Shown here: positions 1-11,600 of the stretch, piece by piece | Numbering within the stretch: the first letter of the stretch is position 1 | Layout: the number at the start of each line of letters is the position of its first letter | Assembly: GCA_022495995.1 (NCBI GenBank) | Contig: JAFEMH010000078.1 | Span: 1,100,377-1,164,376, forward strand | Source of the DNA: Adenophora triphylla var. japonica | Taxonomy: Eukaryota; Streptophyta; Magnoliopsida; Asterales; Campanulaceae | Direction: 5' to 3' | Length of the DNA: 64,000 nucleotides | Translations under genes and position numbers: made by a program | Notes under the pieces: model-generated | Seen by the model: the letters and a program-made list of their open reading frames with translations, nothing else | Told to the model about the DNA's origin: nothing | Databases searched by the model: none

Positions 1-1707
1 GATTCTACTCCTCCATTAGAAAACCTTAGACAAGAATCGGTCAGGCAAGACCTCCCTAGGGAAGTGAGACCAGTAAGAGATCACCCTTTAGAAAATGTGA
101 TAGGTGATGTCTTTGGTCCCAGAATGACTAGAGGCCAATTAAGAAGCATGGAGGATCAACATGGATTATTTTCCTCTGCTATGGTCTCAAATATTGAACC
201 AAAGAAGACTGAGGAAGCACTAAATGACCCCAGCTGGGTAGAAGCTATGCAAGAAGAGCTTAATCAGTTTGATAGATGTAAAGTTTGGGAGCTAGTGATC
301 AAACCGTAATTGGAACGAAATGGGTTTATAGGAATAAATTGGATGAAGCTGGAAAAATTATAAGGAACAAGGCTAGACTAGTGGCGAAAGGGTATAGGCA
401 GGAAGAAGGCATAGACTATGATGAGACTTTTGCTCCCGTAGCTAGATTAGAAGCCATTAGGTTATTCCTTGCCTATGCTGCCTACAAAGAGTTCAAGCTA
501 TATCAAATGGATGTGAAAAGTGCCTTTCTCAATGGGGAACTTCAAGAACTTGTTTATGTTGATCAACCCCCTGGTTTTGAAGATTCCAAGAAGCCAAATC
601 ACGTATACAAATTGAATAAAGCTTTGTACGGCCTCAAGCAAGCACCTCGAGCATGGTATGAAACTCTCTCCAAATTCCTACTTAGTGAGAAGTTTGAACG
701 AGGTAAAATTGACACCACCTTATTTATTGCTAAGCATAATGGTCATTCATTGTTAGTTCAAATATATGTTGATGACATTATTTTTGGATCTACTAACGAA
801 AAATTATGCAAGAGATTTGAGAAACTTATGCAGAGCAAATTTGAGATGAGCATGATGGGTGAGCTTACATTTTTCCTTGGACTTCAAGTCAAGCAAACCC
901 AAGAAGGTATTTTTATAAATCAAGCCAAATACACCAATGATCTAATCAAGAAATTTGGTCTTGACTCTGCTCATCCTCAAAGCACTCCTATGGCCACCAA
1001 TGTACACCTTGACAAAGATGAATCCGGTAAGAAAGTAGATATGACACTCTACCGAGGTATGATAGGCTCTCTACTTTACTTAACCGCCGATGAGGCCGAG
1101 ATATCATGTTTGCCGTATGTGTATGTGCTAGATTTCAAGTTGACCCTAGAGAATCTCATTTGCAAGCTGTTAAAAGAATTATAAGATATCTTTTGGGAAC
1201 TGCTAACTTAGGTTTGTGGTATCCAAAAGATTCTTCATTTACACTTATTGGATATTCAGATGCCGATTTTGCAGCTTGTAGGGTCACCAGGAAAAGTACT
1301 AGTGGAACTTGTCAATTTACGGGTAACCGTTTGGTTTCTGGTCGTGCAAGAAACAAGCATCAATTTCCACTTCTACTACAAGCCGAGTACATAGCCGCTG
1401 AAGTTGCCGTTCACAAATTCTATGGATGAAGCAACAACTAGTGGACTATGAAATCCCTCAAGAAGTATGTCCTATCTATTGTGATAACACCTCGCCTATC
1501 TCGATCTCCAACAATCCGGTGATGCATTCAAAGACTAAGCACATAGACATCAAATACCATTTCCTCAAGGATCATGTTGAAAAGGGTAACATTATTCTTT
1601 TAAAAGTCCATACTGATTATCAATTAGCTGATATCTTAACAAAACCATTGGACATTAAAAGATTTGAATTCCTTAGAGGAGAACTAGGCATGATTGATAT
1701 TCGATAA
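1..1707 (+). pseudogene. Ty1/copia pol fragment: reverse transcriptase and RNase H, frameshifted
   Basis: The product would copy element RNA into DNA inside virus-like particles. Reading frames at 64-309, 285-1184, 1106-1429 and 1426-1707 together cover the copia RT and RNase H. Visible motifs are KARLVAKG, the [10 protein letters not shown] block, [12 protein letters not shown], the catalytic YVDD at 765-776, the RNase H GYSDADFA block near 1250, AEYIAA near 1390, and the C-terminal KHIDIKYHF and LADILTKPL motifs. The terminus LGMIDIR is typical of plant copia polyproteins. Frame changes near 300, 1085-1110 and 1420 break the chain, and the RNase H core shows local damage around 1340-1370. 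I therefore call it a pseudogene with an intact YVDD. Confidence 0.92.
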
Positions 1708-2357
1708 ACATTATGTGCTAACTTTGTTATCTGTGTAAGCTCTCAACAAAGATCAAAGGTGACCTCACTCGTTTACCGATGCTTGCTAGTGCTCATTTAC
1801 CTGCATCCCTTACCGGTAAGGCAAGACTCCCTTTACCGGTCCTCTTACCGACATACCTGATCGGTAAATGGTGTCTCTATCCGATGGTCCTTTACCGATG
1901 ATAGTCTCTCTTACCGGTCAAAATACCTGACCGGTTAGCTACCTTACCGATTGCCCTTTACCGACGAACTGCGGCCGAATCCAAATTTGCAATCCGTTTT
2001 TAACCGGCACGTTTGTCATCATTGCCTATCAAGTCACATCAATCCCTTCGCCGCTGCAGTCTGCAACCTACCGTACTATCCTTTACCTGTTCCCCATGCT
2101 CCTATACAAAAGAAGTAGATCAATTTTAAATAATTGATCAAAAAGGTAATATCTGTATCATTCATTTTTATCAAAAAGGTTATCTTTTTGTACTTTATTA
2201 TATTTTGATATAACTGTTGCACACACGTTCATATTTTCATGACACATCTTTAATTTCGTGAAACAAAACTGTCAATCAATGTGCACGACAGTTAAAAACC
2301 TTTAAGCTTCTTTTGCTTTAACCAACACACCTCTTCATCTTCCCGCTCTTTTGTCCC
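1708..2357 (+). other. Non-coding spacer between pol and envelope-like gene, rich in ACCGGT/TTACCG
   Basis: No convincing reading frame is present. The first 250 bases carry many TTACCGGT, TTACCGA and ATCGGTAA words. The remainder is AT-rich and leads into a TATA box. The position fits a 3' UTR of pol plus the upstream promoter region of the downstream gene. Confidence 0.6.
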
Positions 2358-2366
2358 CTATATAAG
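2358..2366 (+). promoter_or_regulatory. TATA box of an internal promoter for the envelope-like gene
   Basis: CTATATAAG lies about 255 bases before the ATG at 2621. It is followed by a pyrimidine-rich CTCTCTCTCT leader start near 2400, as in ordinary plant promoters. This suggests that the downstream gene is transcribed separately from the LTR-driven genomic RNA. Confidence 0.5.
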
Positions 2367-2492
2367 GATTTCAAAATCTCAGTTAAACTTTCTGGATTCT
2401 CTCTCTCTAAAAGAACTAAGCAACCGGAAATTTACTCTCAATACTTCATCTTCTCCTTCTCCATCTGTGTTCTTCACTACTTGAGATTTCTG

Positions 2493-2620
2493 GTATGATT
2501 TTGAAACTCTAAAGACTTCTAGATCTCCTATATTTCTAGAATCATCTAATCTCTTAAAATTATTTGTAGAAATCTCAATGATACTAACTTATTTTGTTTG
2601 AATGATTATTTGATTCACAG
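2493..2620 (+). other. Predicted 5'-UTR intron of the envelope-like gene
   Basis: A donor TCTG|GTATGA at 2492/2493 and a TGATTCACAG acceptor ending at 2620 bracket a 128-base AT-rich stretch. The acceptor abuts the ATG at 2621 directly. The splice is inferred from consensus sites only. Confidence 0.5.
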
Positions 2621-3718
2621 ATGGCCATTAAGAAAGACATCTATGGAGGTTACATTCTCTCCAGCTTTTTCGACTCCGATGAAGGCCGTGCCATTGAAGC
2701 TCTATTCATTGCTGCCGGAGTTATTCCTTTCGTGATGCCTGAAGGAAATGAAGACATTTATTATGAGATGGTTAATGAGTTATTTGAGAATGGTGTTGTG
2801 GATGAAAATGAGAATATTATCTCCACTGCTGCTGGTGTCCCCGTCACTTTTAGCCCTGCCACCATTGCTGCTGCCTTCCCAAATCTTTCTTCCACCGGTT
2901 CATCTTCTATCTCCATGAAAGATATGATTGCTGCCTGGGCAAAAGTTAGAGGATCTGACCCCTTCGTTACCGGTGAAGCTAACAAGAAAGCTGGTTTTGA
3001 TGCTGTTTTCTACGCTGTTGCTGATGTCGTGGACCGATGTTTCATTTGCCGGTCTGGCTCTCATCATTGTATTACCATGATACAATGGGAAGCAATTGCT
3101 GCCATCATTATTGGTGGAGAATTCAACTGGTGTGCTTTCCTTTACCGGATTGTTTTAATTGCTTTTAAGAAATTTCAGAAGGAAAGGCCATCTACCAAGA
3201 CCAACAAAGCCAAACCTTGTCATTATCTGATGATTAGCCGTGCTCTCAGATCCATCCCTGCAGTTCTTCAAGCCTCTGAGAATCAACCCAAGTATCCTCA
3301 ATCTTTCTGCAAAGCTTTTGACAAGTTTGACATGATTAGAGCCATCAAAGAATCTACCGGTAAACCAACCGGTAAGCCGACTAAGCCTTCCACCGGTAAT
3401 CCAACCGGTAAATCTGATGAACCTGCTACCAGTAAACCAGTCGGTAAACCAATCGGCAAACCAACTCATAAGAAGAAGAAACTCTCTAGCCTGCCAAAGG
3501 TTGCTCAATTTGCCGATGCTCCTCCTGCTCCCAAACCTTCTTTGCCAGTAAAGAGAAAACTACTTGAGTCTTCTTCTGATGATGATGATGATAAGCCTAT
3601 CTCTATCATTCTTTCCCCTACCAGAATGCAAAAAGCCACAAAGAAAATCGCCTCCCCCTTCCAAGAAATCCAAACCTATTCCAAAATCTTCCCAACAAAT
3701 TGCCAAAGAAAATGCTGA
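2621..3718 (+). CDS. Envelope-like gene of Sirevirus, N-terminal part (broken downstream)
   Basis: This 365-codon frame starts at an ATG immediately after a good splice acceptor, which supports the start. The first ~210 residues form a compact domain of unknown fold with alternating hydrophobic stretches. Residues ~245-285 are a low-complexity run of TGKP repeats, written in DNA as ACCGGTAAG/ACCGGTAAA, followed by a basic KKKK patch. The frame then diverges: the better continuation (PSKKSKPIP..., ending ERRRRIE and a stop at 3774-3776) is the +1 frame from ~3640, so there is a frameshift near 3640. Products of this position in Sireviruses are called envelope-like, but function has never been shown. 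I see no signal peptide or clear membrane segment here. Confidence 0.6.
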   Translation: MAIKKDIYGGYILSSFFDSDEGRAIEALFIAAGVIPFVMPEGNEDIYYEMVNELFENGVVDENENIISTAAGVPVTFSPATIAAAFPNLSSTGSSSISMKDMIAAWAKVRGSDPFVTGEANKKAGFDAVFYAVADVVDRCFICRSGSHHCITMIQWEAIAAIIIGGEFNWCAFLYRIVLIAFKKFQKERPSTKTNKAKPCHYLMISRALRSIPAVLQASENQPKYPQSFCKAFDKFDMIRAIKESTGKPTGKPTKPSTGNPTGKSDEPATSKPVGKPIGKPTHKKKKLSSLPKVAQFADAPPAPKPSLPVKRKLLESSSDDDDDKPISIILSPTRMQKATKKIASPFQEIQTYSKIFPTNCQRKC

Positions 3719-3776
3719 GAGAAGAAGGAGAATTGAAACAGACTTGGGAAACTTCATACCATTCATTCCCAAATGA

Positions 3777-4786
3777 CTCTTTAATCACAACTTCCTTACC
3801 GACAAAATTCCATTTACCGGTCAATCATCAACCCGACCGGTAAGTCACTGCAAACCGATCAGAAACCCAACCTTTCACATTTACCATTACAATCCCTGGC
3901 TAGTCAATCCTACCTTTGAACCATCTCCCACTTGGGTATATCCTATTGAGCACTTGCCTCCTTTCCTTCGAAAGCTTTTGCAATTCCATGAGATCAACAA
4001 AGACTCAGTCCCGCCGGTGACATATCTCGATTATGTGGATTTTGACAACATCCATGAAGATAAAGGTCTCTACTATACCAAGCCATGTTTGTTGAATGAC
4101 TATGATATCTCACTATCCGTAGATAGTCTACTCAAGCTTTACAATCGGTATTTTGAGTTGTCAGCTCCAATGTGGAATGCCATCTACTTGGCTCAGATAG
4201 GCTCCGGCAAGACATGATGATTCATGCGGTGTGGATTGATTTTGCCATTCTTTATAATGCTCAGATACCCTTAAGGAATCCGATCCTTATCGCCTTGGAA
4301 GATTTGAGTTACCCGGAGATGATCTTCCCTCCTTTGATCCCGAAATTGTCAACTTAGGACCTCGAAGATGGCAATTCGTGAAGAATGTAATGGATGTGGT
4401 GCAAAAATCTGGTGGACTTGAACAGAGACTTTCGTAGTATGGGTGATATCTCTCTTTCGGACTTCTTCAACTCTATTCACCCAACAAAAACAAATGGGCT
4501 ACTGTTCTCGATGAAGAAATTGAAGAAATGTTCAAGGACATTAATGGCTCGATAATCAAACCATTGATAGGGCGGAGCAGCCTGTCACAAGCTCTAGCTC
4601 TACCGACTCTAGTGATTCAGATGCCGATGACCAAGATGCTGCCGTGATTGATCGATCCGAGAAGATAAGTACCGACTTTACAACTCCTTTACCAATGCAA
4701 CATGTGGGAGGAGGTAGTACCGAGACTTCTCCAGCACCGTTCTTGCTTCAGAGGAGGAGAAGTTATTAGACGATGCCCTTCACCGG
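3777..4786 (+). pseudogene. Decayed middle of the envelope-like gene
   Basis: Two overlapping frames, 3954-4217 and 4172-4357, hold a conserved-looking segment (PPFLRKLLQFHEIN, then AVWIDFAILYNAQ) split by a frameshift near 4200. From 4358 to 4786 no frame is open for long, though protein-like composition (Ser/Asp rich) persists. It joins the N-terminal and C-terminal parts and shows that the gene is not translatable as one chain. The GSGKT at the end of the first frame is a by-product of the shift, not an ATP-binding site. Confidence 0.55.
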
Positions 4787-6844
4787 TTGCTCAACCGATG
4801 CCTCTTACCGGTGAAATACTTCAACCGGTTAGAGAAGAGTTACACCTTCGAGCCATTTACCGGTGCTTCTCCTTTACCGATTAGTCGGCCCCTTACCGTT
4901 GCATCTACCGAACCGGTTAAGGCAATCAATGTTGATGATATCCTTCTCCAAAGAAGCCTTAGCCTGCTAGCTTATTTACCGAGCAAACGAGAAAAGCTCA
5001 AGGAGAGTCAAAGAGCAACCATTGAAGAGTTGGCTACTCGTAAAGCCATTCAAGCATCTCTTCTACCGGTCAGTCAATCGGTAAGTCAAGTTATTCTTCC
5101 TTCCTCTTCTAGAGCCAATTCACCGGTTCAGGAGGAGGATATTGATCCCATCTTTGATGAAGACTCCCTCTCTGATTTCTATGAAGAAGAAGAAGATGTT
5201 GATTTTGATGAGAATGATCCAACAATTCCTCCTGTTTATGATGATCCTGGTATGCGTCAGAAGGATCTCATGTCTACTCTAAATTTCTATACCTCCAAAG
5301 CTTCTATTCCTCGATCTGCCGATGGCATACCTTTATTTGAGGTTCATGAGAAGATCCTTAGCAAGGCAGTAACTGAGCCAACTCCAATGCCTCCATCTAT
5401 TGCCGATCTATTTCAGAAGCAAAGAAGAGAAGATAGAATGTCTACTTTTATTGATGTTGTGTCAGACATGAAGGTTGGTGCTGCTCCTGAAGATACCCCT
5501 CCTAGATATACCAAAACTACTGGGCCCGGTGAGACAAGTCGCCGATATCAGAAGGTTAAGGTGCTGAAGCTTAAGAAGCGTCCAATTCCTCCCAAGGGCA
5601 AAGCAATCCTTCCTGGCAAAGATGAGCAACAGTTGGTTACTGATTTCCCTTCTCCAAAACCAAACAAGAAATATCCTTCCTCTATTCAGCAACACAATCG
5701 GTTTATCAGGATTCATGGCCAGTTTGCAACATTTGCCCCCAGACCGGTTGAAAGCACCCTTTCAACCGATGACTTCTTTATCCGGTATATGTCTATTAAT
5801 GGACGTATTACTCAAATTCTGGAGTTGAGGCTTTTTAATTGGTCTGGTTTTGTTACTAAAATGGTTGGCTTATTGCCAAATGTGACCAGACTCTCTGTGA
5901 TAAAGAAAGGCAAGCCTATACCTTGGAGCAACATAAGAGAAGCTTCATTACTTCTGCTGGCTATTAGAGTAATTCACATTCTAAGGCGTCGGCAAGCCAT
6001 CTTACCGTTGGTCCCTATTGCAGCTGAGCTCTTGGAACTTTCTTTTGCTGAGATGATGAGTTTGGAACCCTTTGATCCTCATGCTCCTGCTTCTCCTTTA
6101 CCGATTGCTCCTCCTGTCTCTCCCATAGAAATATTGGATGAGGAGATTGAGATCTCTCCTACCGGTGAAGTGTCTCGGTCCGTTAAAACCTCTCTTACCG
6201 ACCCATCTTCTCCTATTACCGATAGCCGTATTGCCGATCAATTGCCTCCAGTTACTGATGCTCCTTTGCCGGCTAGCCAACCGGTTTCTCAATCCATTCC
6301 ATTACCTACCCCTCCTACCGATGATTTAAATAGGCCACTCCTTGCTTCAGATTTGATAGGTCTTCATAGAGCCGTGCTTGATGGTTTTGTTGAAGTCAAC
6401 ATTGAGTTAGCTCGTTCTTTCATTAAGTCCAATCAGGAGGAGGATGAGAGAAAATTTGATTTATTGAAGACTGGTATTGCTTTGTCTCTTGGCAATTTCA
6501 TGACCGATATAAGTGCTAGAGACAACGTCATCAGAGATCTTCAGGTACAACTTGATGAGGCTCGGCAAACCAATAAAATCCTTTGTGAGCAACAACTTTC
6601 AGGCAAAGACATTCTGAATCGATCCATTGAAGAACTCAAAAGGACAGCTGAAGCCCTTAGTAGCTGTCAAGAAAGGAACCGTGAGCTTGAATTGGAGTTA
6701 GCCAAAGTAAAAGCTAAAAATGAAGTGCTAATGGTGGTTAGAGAAGATAGGAAGAAAAGGAAAAGGGATGAGAAAGAGAAGAGGAAAGCAAAGAAATCCA
6801 AAGCTTCTGATACTGCCCCTCCTTCAGATGCTGCTGCTCCTTAG
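4787..6844 (+). CDS. Envelope-like gene of Sirevirus, C-terminal part with coiled coil
   Basis: The open frame covers 685 codons. The listed start is arbitrary because the chain continues from upstream. Features in order: Ser/Pro/Thr-rich segment (~1-120), strongly acidic stretch FYEEEEDVDFDEND (~135-150), basic Pro-rich segment (~260-300), a compact predicted globular region (~310-430), a second Pro/Ser-rich linker with ACCGGT/ACCGA-encoded residues (~440-520), then a heptad-rich coiled coil (~570-660). It ends in a KKRKRDEKEKRKAKKSK cluster that resembles a nuclear localisation signal. A terminal coiled coil plus basic tail argues against a classical membrane envelope protein. It could equally be a captured plant gene of nuclear function. 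Confidence 0.6.
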   Translation: MLNRCLLPVKYFNRLEKSYTFEPFTGASPLPISRPLTVASTEPVKAINVDDILLQRSLSLLAYLPSKREKLKESQRATIEELATRKAIQASLLPVSQSVSQVILPSSSRANSPVQEEDIDPIFDEDSLSDFYEEEEDVDFDENDPTIPPVYDDPGMRQKDLMSTLNFYTSKASIPRSADGIPLFEVHEKILSKAVTEPTPMPPSIADLFQKQRREDRMSTFIDVVSDMKVGAAPEDTPPRYTKTTGPGETSRRYQKVKVLKLKKRPIPPKGKAILPGKDEQQLVTDFPSPKPNKKYPSSIQQHNRFIRIHGQFATFAPRPVESTLSTDDFFIRYMSINGRITQILELRLFNWSGFVTKMVGLLPNVTRLSVIKKGKPIPWSNIREASLLLLAIRVIHILRRRQAILPLVPIAAELLELSFAEMMSLEPFDPHAPASPLPIAPPVSPIEILDEEIEISPTGEVSRSVKTSLTDPSSPITDSRIADQLPPVTDAPLPASQPVSQSIPLPTPPTDDLNRPLLASDLIGLHRAVLDGFVEVNIELARSFIKSNQEEDERKFDLLKTGIALSLGNFMTDISARDNVIRDLQVQLDEARQTNKILCEQQLSGKDILNRSIEELKRTAEALSSCQERNRELELELAKVKAKNEVLMVVREDRKKRKRDEKEKRKAKKSKASDTAPPSDAAAP

Positions 6845-7222
6845 CCGATCTTGTTTCAAGCCTTTTACCGGTGCAGCTCTGAGAATGTAACCGATGAAGT
6901 TTTTGTCTTTCTTTCCTCATTCACCGGTCCACAAACACTAATGAGAATCTCTTACCCTCAAACTTTGTGTTTTGTTTGAAATTCCTTCTATTGTTTTGAA
7001 TGCTTCATATGCTGCTAACCGTTATATTTTTGCAGGATCATTCAAAATCTTTACTCATTTTCGATCTTTTATTTTTCTTATCTGTAAGCTTTCCTTAGGT
7101 AGCATCAAGTTGTCTCTTGACTTGGGGAATGATATATTATATAGACAAAATCTTTATCATTCTTTTCTAAATCAAGAAGATGCCAACCTAGGATGATTGG
7201 ACTTAAGCAATTAGGAGGAGAT
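6845..7222 (+). other. 3' UTR and polypurine tract of the copia element
   Basis: No gene is seen. The last bases before the LTR, TTAGGAGGAGA at 7211-7221, form a purine tract suitable for priming plus-strand synthesis. A TTTGCAG at about 7030-7036 could be a splice acceptor, but nothing supports its use. Confidence 0.7.
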
Positions 7223-8618
7223 TGTTAGTCAAATATATGCTTTGGCTTAGAATTGCTTAATCCCAATCATAACAAGCATTAATGAGGACCCCTAATTTAG
7301 TTAGATCAAAATAGAATTTTTCTATGTACCATAGGATCCCTTAGTGCTAGTGCCAAGTGTTTTTGCTATGTATTTTTCTCAAGATTTGAAGACTTGAAGA
7401 CCTGAGAATTTCCATCAGCATTGTGTGAGTTACCGGTTGGAGTCGTGCACGGTCAAAGCTCCTCTTACCGGTTGAGCTATCTTACTGTTGAGTTTCCGGA
7501 CCGGCACCTCTGTTACCGGCCATGTTACTTTACCGGTTAAGGCTTACTCTTCAAGCTTCCTCTTGTTAGCAGCTTGCCGGTGCATTAATTGCTCCCAACC
7601 ACCAAGCCATCAACTTTAGCTAAAGTTGGTAAAGCAAGCATGCTGACATGACATCTCTGCAGCAAATCTGTACCTACTTTGAGAATGTCAAGTAACCAGT
7701 ACTCACAGAGCCCCATCTATCTCTGGAAATCCTCTCTATCCAAATCTCAGGCATTTAATGCAAGGATCTTCCCATTTAATGCCTGCCAGTCCAAGTTATC
7801 ATTGCAACCTCTTCAAAGACAACGGCTCCTTTTCAAAGTTCACTATAAATAGCTTTCCTGGAGCATTGAAGAAGGTTGGTGCATTTATGATTCTTGAGAG
7901 TGAGTTGCTTTGAACTACCAACCTGCACATTCTCTAGTTCAAGGCATTCAAAGCAAGTCCCCTATTCACTAGACATCTCTGTTAGGACTTATTCACTGGC
8001 ACCTCAATCAATTCTGTAGTGTTCCTCCATTAGACTACTTATGGAACACATTGATTGATTCACACACATCACCCTAGAGAAATCAGCTCAGCTCGTGAGC
8101 ACATCTCTAGAAAACACCAGGTCTTTATTGTAGCACGACCCATTAGTGGTCACCTCTAGTTTGGCAGCCTTTCAATCATTGGCTTGCAACTTGTAATAGG
8201 TAGAATCCATTAATAAAGTAGTGCACCTTCACAAATCCAAGTTCTGACCAAACTTGGTAGAGGGACGTAACGATTATTTAACACTGTGAACCTCTTCAAA
8301 CAATGTGTCACTTATTGCTTTGCTTGTTTTCTGTTGTGTAGTTGTAATCAGTTGATAATCTCTCAACTGGTCACAACCTATTGACTTCACTTACTGCTCA
8401 CTTTGTTTGTCTTACTTGGAAATAATTTTGTCTTGTCTTGCATGATATTTTGTCTTACCGGTTTGCCTATTTCTCTAAACTGAAAATTTAATTTCCGCTG
8501 TGCAAAATCACTCACCGGTGAGCTAAAGTTTTTCAAAAGAAGTTTTTAGCAAAAAGTTTTAAACAGGCTATTCACCCCCCCCCCCTCTAGCCTGATTCCT
8601 ACCATTTGGGACCTAACA
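7223..8618 (+). repeat. 3' LTR of the copia element
   Basis: The LTR begins TGTTAG just after the purine tract and ends CCTAACA against satellite DNA, giving TG...CA termini with a 5-base inverted end (TGTTA/TAACA) and 1396 bp. It contains a TATA box TATAAATA at 7843-7850, ACCGGT words near both ends, and a C-run at about 8575-8585. The matching 5' LTR is outside the window, so age and target duplication cannot be read. Confidence 0.88.
7843..7850 (+). promoter_or_regulatory. TATA box in the copia LTR
   Basis: TATAAATA within CACTATAAATAGC is the expected core promoter that would start element transcription about 30 bases downstream. It separates U3 from R. Confidence 0.65.
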
Positions 8619-11600
8619 TTTGGCTACTAGTGCCTGGGAGCGCAAAAATGCGTACCCCCTTTGGGAAATCGGGAAATTTCGTAAATGGTGATTTTCACCA
8701 TGAAAACGACCTCCGTTTAAGCCAAATTTTTGGTGGGCTGATCCTTTCAAATGTTATATTGGATTGGTAGAAAAAAAGAGGGTATTTGGCTACTAGTGCC
8801 TGAGAGCCCAAAAATGCGTGTGCTACCCCGTTTGAGGAATTGAGAAATTTCGTAAATGGTGATTTTCACCATGAAAACGACCTCCGTTTGAGCCAAATTT
8901 TTTATGGGAGGATCATTTCAAATGTTCTATTGGATAGGTTGAAAAAAAGAGGGTATTTGGCTACTAGTGCCTAGGATCCCAAAAATGCGTGTACTACCCC
9001 CTTTGGCGAATCGGGAAATTTCGTAAATGGTGATTTTCACCATGAAAACGACCTTCGTTTGAGCCAAAATTTTGGTGGGAGGATCCTTCAAATGTTCTAT
9101 AAGATTGATTGAAAAAAGAGGATATTTGGCTACTAGTGCCCGAGAGCCCAAAAATGCGTGTACTCCCTTTGGGGAATCGGGAAATTTTGTAAATGGTCAT
9201 TTTCATCATGAAAACGACCTCCGTTTAAGCCAAATTTTTGGTGGGCGGATCCTTTCAAATGTTCTATTGGATTGGTTGAAAAAGGGAGGGTATTTGGCTA
9301 CTAGTTCCCGGGAACCAAAAAATGCGTGTGCTACCCCCTTTGGGGAATCGGAAAATTTCTTAAATGTTGATTTTCACCATTAAAACGACCTCCGTTTGAG
9401 CCAAATTTTTAGTGGGAGGATACTTTCAAATTTTCTATTGGATTAGTTGAAAAAAGGAGGGTATTTAGCTACTAGTGCCCGGGAGCCCAAAAAGGCGTGT
9501 ACTATACCCCTTTGGGGAATTGGGAAATTTCATAAATGGTGATTTTCACCATGAAAATGACCTCCATTTGAGCCAAATTTTTGGTGGGATGATCCTTTAA
9601 AATGTTCTATTGTATTGGTTGAAAAAAGGAGGGTATTTGGCTACTAGTTCCCGGGAGCCAAAAAATGTGTGTACTACCCCCTTTGGGGAATCGGGAAATT
9701 TCGTTAATGGTGATTTTCACCATGAAAACGACCTCCGTTTGAGCCAAATTTTTGGTGGTCGTATCCTTTCAAATGTTCTAATGGATTGGTTGAAAAAAGG
9801 AGGGTATTTGTCTACTAGTGCCCGAGAGCCCAAAAATGCGTGAGCTACCCCCTTTAGGGAATCGGTAAATTTCGTAAATGGTGCTTTTCAGCATGAAAAC
9901 GACCTCCGTTTGAGCCAAATTTTTGGCGGGCTGATCTTTTCAAATTTTCTATTGGATTGGTTGAAAAAAGGAGGGTATTTGGCTATTAGTGCCCGAGAGC
10001 CCAAAAATGCGTGTGCTACCTCGTTTGGGGAATCGGGAAATTTCGTAAATGGTGATTTTCACCATGAAAACGACCTCCGTTTGAGCCAAATTTTTTGTGG
10101 GAGGATCATTTCAAATGTTCTATTGGATTGGTTGAAAAAAGGAGGGAATTTGGCTACTAGTGTTCGGGAGCCCATAAATGCGTGTACTACCCGCTTTGGG
10201 GAATCGGGAAATTTCGTAAATGGTGATTTTCACCATGAAAACCACCTCCGTTTGAGCCAATTTTTTTGTGGGCGGATCCTTTCTAATGTTCTGTTGGATA
10301 TGTTGAAAAAGGAGGGTATTTGACTATTAGTGCCTAGGAGCCCAAAAATGCGTGTACTACCCCTTTTGGCGAATCGGGAAATTTCGTAAATGGTAATTTT
10401 CACCATGAAAACGATCTCCATTTGAGCCAAATTTTTGGTGGGCGGATCCTTTCAAATGTTCTATTGTATTGGCTGAAAAAAGGAGGGTATTTGACTATTA
10501 GTGCCCGGGAGCCCAAAAATGCGTGTAATACCTACCCCCTTTGGGGAATCGGGAAATTTCATAAATGGTGATTTTCACCATGAAAACGACCTCCGTTTGA
10601 GAAAAAAAAATTATGGGATGATCCTTTAAATTGTTTTATTGGATTGGTTGAAAAAAGGAGGGTATTTGGCTACTAGTTCCCGGGAGCCCAAAAATGCGTG
10701 TACTACCCCTATGGGGAATCGGGAAATTTCGTAAATGGTGATTTTCACCATGAAAACGACCTCCATTTGAGCCAAATTTTTGGTGGGCGGATCCTTTCAA
10801 ATTTTCTATTGGATTGGTTGAAAAAAGGATGGTATTTGGTTACTAGTGCTCGAGAGCCCAAAACTGCGAGTACTAACCCCTTTGGGGAATCGGGAAATTT
10901 CGTAAATGGTAATTTTCACTATGAAAATGACCTCTGTTTGAGCCAAATTAATGGTGGGCAGATCCTTTAAAATGTTCTATTGGATTGGTTGAAATAAGGA
11001 GGGTATTTGGCTACTAGTGTCCGGGAGCCCAAAAATGCGTGTACCCCCTTTGGCGATACGGGAAATTTCGTAAATAGTCATTTTCACCATGAAAACGACC
11101 TCCGTTTGAGCTAAATTTTTGGTGGGCGGATCCTTTCAAATGTTCTATTGGATTGGTTAAAAAAAAGGAGGGTATTTGGCTACTAGTGCCCGGGTTCCCA
11201 AAAATGCGTGTGCTACCCCGTTTGGGGAAGGGAAATTTCGTAAATAGTGATTTTCACCATGAAAACGACCTCCGTTTGAGCCAAATTTTTGGTGGGAGGA
11301 TCATTTCAAATGTTCTATTGGATTGGTTGAAAAAAGGAGGGAATTTGTCTACTAGTGCTCGGGAGCCCATAAATGCGTGTACTACCCCGCTTTGGGGAAT
11401 CGGAAAATTTCGTAAATGGTGATTTTCACCATGAAAACGACCTCCGTTTGACCCAAATTTTTGGTGGGCGGATCATTTCAAATGTTCTATTGGATTGGTT
11501 GAAAATAAGAGGGTATTTGGCTACTAGTGCCTAGGATCCCAAAAATGCGTGTACTACCCCCTTTGGCGAATCGGGAAATTTCGTAAATGGTGATTTTCAC

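Larger units (their letters stand above)
1..8618 (+). mobile_element. Sirevirus-like Ty1/copia retrotransposon, 3' portion
   Basis: The window opens inside the pol gene of a copia element, so the 5' LTR, gag, protease and integrase lie outside. The visible order is reverse transcriptase, RNase H, a non-coding spacer, a long extra gene, a polypurine tract and a TG...CA LTR. An extra gene after RNase H, ending in coiled coil, together with the A/G-rich tract just before TGTTAG, matches the Sirevirus lineage (SIRE1-like). The element ends at 8618 directly against satellite DNA, so it inserted into the satellite. Both coding regions are broken by frameshifts, so it is not autonomous. Lineage is inferred from architecture, not from a tree. 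Confidence 0.85.

Noticed and set aside
4190..4217. Walker A-like GSGKT at the end of a frame
   Set aside because: It appears only through a frameshift and directly precedes a stop; no P-loop fold surrounds it.
8660..8720. CENP-B box in the satellite (TTTCG and CGGGAA words)
   Set aside because: The TTCG and CGGG elements are in the wrong order and spacing for the CENP-B box on either strand.
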